From assembly GCA_003520425.1 (NCBI GenBank), contig DOUU01000046.1, forward strand, positions 444-5,959: 5,516 nucleotides of DNA, written 5' to 3'. Origin of the DNA: Deltaproteobacteria bacterium (GTDB lineage Bacteria > Myxococcota_A > UBA9160). The notes beneath the pieces were generated by a model. That model was not told the origin of the DNA, searched no databases, and was given only the letters and a program-made list of their open reading frames with translations. Shown here piece by piece: positions 4,308 to 5,516 of this stretch; position 1 is the first letter of the stretch; each line of letters starts with the position of its first letter. A program made the position numbers and the translations under genes.

Positions 4308-5516
4308 GTGAAGTTCGGACTCTATGGAATCAACGTCGGCGCGTGCGCAGATCCCGCAACCGCGGCCCGCGTGGCGCGCCTTGCGGAGCGCGTCGGCTTC
4401 GATTCGGTTTGGACGGGCGAGCACGTCGTCCTTCCAGATCCGCAGGTGCCCCCTTCTCCGCTTCCGCCGCGCACTGCGCTGCTCGACCCAGCGGTCGCGC
4501 TCGCATTCATTGCCGCGCACACACAAACGATCCGTCTTGCGACAGGCATCATCATCCTCCCGCAACGGAATCCGCTCGTCTTGGCCAAGGAGCTTGCGAG
4601 CGTGGACGTCGTCTCCGGTGGAAGGCTGCTCTTTGGAATCGGGGCGGGCTACCTCGAGCCGGAGTTCTCTGCACTCGGGATCCCGTTCGCGAACCGGGGA
4701 GCGCGCACCGACGAGTACCTGGACGCCATTCTGGCGCTCTGGCACGAACCTTCGCCGCGCTACAAAGGCAGGTTCGTCGCCTTCGCCGGGATTGACGCCG
4801 AGCCGCGGCCCATCCAGCGTCCGCACCCTCCGATCCACGTGGGCGGCCAGAGCCCCGGCGCGTACCGCCGCGCACTGCGTCGCGCGAATGGTTGGTACGG
4901 CTTCGCTCTCGACGTCGAAAACGCTCGAAGATGCCTCGCCGACCTCTCCTCTGTCCGCGGGCGAGTCGCACGTCCTGCGGAACTCGGCCCGCTCGAGATC
5001 ACGATCACTCCACCGCCCGGGCTGCGCCCGGAGGACGTGGCGCGCTATGCCGATCTCGGCGTTCATCGCCTTGTCCTGCTGATTTTCGCTCGCGACGCAG
5101 CCGAGCTCCTCGCGCAGGTGGAGCGCGCGGCCGAGCGCTTCGCCGAGCTCGGCGCCACGGTCGAGACGGTGGAGCGCGTCTTCGACGATCCCGCCCGCGC
5201 CTGGCTCACCCTCTGGTGGTCGGGCGCCGCCAAGGCGCTCAGCGTCTTCTCCGCCGTGGAGCGCCAGCGCCTCGATCCCGGGCTCGAGGCAGCGGCGCAG
5301 CAAGGCGCGCGGCTGAGCGCCGTCGACTACGTCACCGCCGATGTCGCGCGCAGCGCGCTGTCGCTGGAGATGGCGAAATTCCATCGCCGCTTCGATCTGC
5401 TGCTGACGCCGAGCGTCGCCGTGCCGGCGCTGCCCACAGGCGCACTCCTCGCCGATCCCGCAAGAGAACGCGAATGGATCGAATGGGCGCCCTTCAGCTA
5501 CCCCTTCAACCTGACG
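4308..5516 (+). CDS. LLM-class F420-dependent oxidoreductase fused in frame to an amidase C-terminal fragment (partial at right edge)
   Basis: A single open frame of 403 codons starts at GTG with a good ribosome binding site and leaves the window without a stop. Residues 1 to about 275 are a nearly full-length luciferase-like TIM barrel of the F420-dependent kind (Rv2161c-like). The motifs are KFGLYGINVG (2-11), GFDSVWTGEHVV (30-41), LATGIIILPQRNPLVLAKEL (78-97), DVVSGGRLLFGIGAGYLEPE (100-119), RGARTDEYLDAILALW (130-145), RPHPPIHVGGQSP (171-183) and DLGVHRLVLL (249-258). Such enzymes transfer hydride between F420 and organic substrates in the cytosol; the substrate here is unknown. From about residue 280 the protein matches the C-terminal part of amidase-signature enzymes: FDDPARAW, LDPGL, SAVDY, FDLLLTPSVAVPA and WAPFSYPFNLT. 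The amidase Lys and Ser-cis-Ser/Ser catalytic residues lie in the missing N-terminal half, so this part cannot be a working amidase by itself. The join may be natural or an assembly chimera. Confidence 0.75.
   Translation, partial: MKFGLYGINVGACADPATAARVARLAERVGFDSVWTGEHVVLPDPQVPPSPLPPRTALLDPAVALAFIAAHTQTIRLATGIIILPQRNPLVLAKELASVDVVSGGRLLFGIGAGYLEPEFSALGIPFANRGARTDEYLDAILALWHEPSPRYKGRFVAFAGIDAEPRPIQRPHPPIHVGGQSPGAYRRALRRANGWYGFALDVENARRCLADLSSVRGRVARPAELGPLEITITPPPGLRPEDVARYADLGVHRLVLLIFARDAAELLAQVERAAERFAELGATVETVERVFDDPARAWLTLWWSGAAKALSVFSAVERQRLDPGLEAAAQQGARLSAVDYVTADVARSALSLEMAKFHRRFDLLLTPSVAVPALPTGALLADPAREREWIEWAPFSYPFNLT
5100..5516 (+). other. Amidase-signature C-terminal segment without its catalytic half
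   Basis: This is the part of the plus-strand frame that reads as amidase, beginning between 5100 and 5153. The motifs correspond to roughly the last third to half of a typical amidase of about 470-500 residues, and the Gly/Ser-rich signature is absent from the window. Third-position GC rises from about 75% (66 of 268 codons end in A/T before 5112) to about 88% (16 of 135 after it). The exact joining point is blurred because both families have an Ala/Glu-rich helix there (ERAAERFAEL, residues 272-281). Confidence 0.7.

Noticed and set aside
3696..5384. Open minus-strand frame of 562 codons
   Set aside because: It runs antisense through the clearly homologous LLM/amidase frame and then out of frame through the Nmad3-like gene. 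Its composition is low-complexity and Arg-rich, with no family motifs.

Overview
The window is GC-rich and packed with protein-coding genes. No rRNA, tRNA, CRISPR array or insertion sequence is visible. The gene content is a ribbon-helix-helix/zinc-ribbon protein of a type I associate with myxobacteria-like genomes, a protein resembling the Nmad3 family, an F420-type luciferase-like oxidoreductase and an amidase-signature fragment. With the strong G/C preference at third codon positions, this fits an uncultured high-GC soil or aquatic bacterium of the Deltaproteobacteria/Myxococcota/Binatota kind. The taxonomic call is weak. Open reading frames run off both ends and the length is odd, so this may be a whole short metagenomic contig.

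Layout. Four genes lie on the minus strand and probably form one transcription unit, read from about 4135 down to 1. In order they are: (1) a protein resembling 'nucleotide modification associated domain 3' (Nmad3), 3254-4135; (2) a small ribbon-helix-helix DNA-binding protein with a C-terminal four-cysteine zinc ribbon, 2501-3211; (3) a fold-type III PLP enzyme of the D-threonine aldolase/D-serine dehydratase family, 1497-2504; (4) a secreted protein of unknown function, cut by the left edge, 1-1500. Genes 2/3 and 3/4 each overlap by four bases (GTGA), the classic arrangement for translational coupling. Between genes 1 and 2 is a 42-base AT-rich gap. It holds a near-perfect palindrome, TGTATCACGTTGTGATACA, which is the best operator candidate in the window and may be the autoregulatory site of the ribbon-helix-helix protein.

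A 172-base divergent intergenic region (4136-4307) contains two inverted repeats and separates this unit from a single plus-strand reading frame at 4308-5516. That frame is a near-complete LLM-class F420-dependent oxidoreductase (about 275 residues). It continues without a stop into the C-terminal part of an amidase-signature enzyme that lacks the catalytic Lys-Ser-Ser region. The join coincides with a rise in third-position GC. It is either a gene fusion or deletion product, or an assembly chimera.

How the genes work together is not established. The most interesting hypothesis is that the Nmad3-like protein, the DNA-binding RHH/zinc-ribbon protein and the PLP enzyme form a regulated module. 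A role in DNA or nucleotide modification is only inferred from the Nmad3 name and rests on no experiment I can point to.
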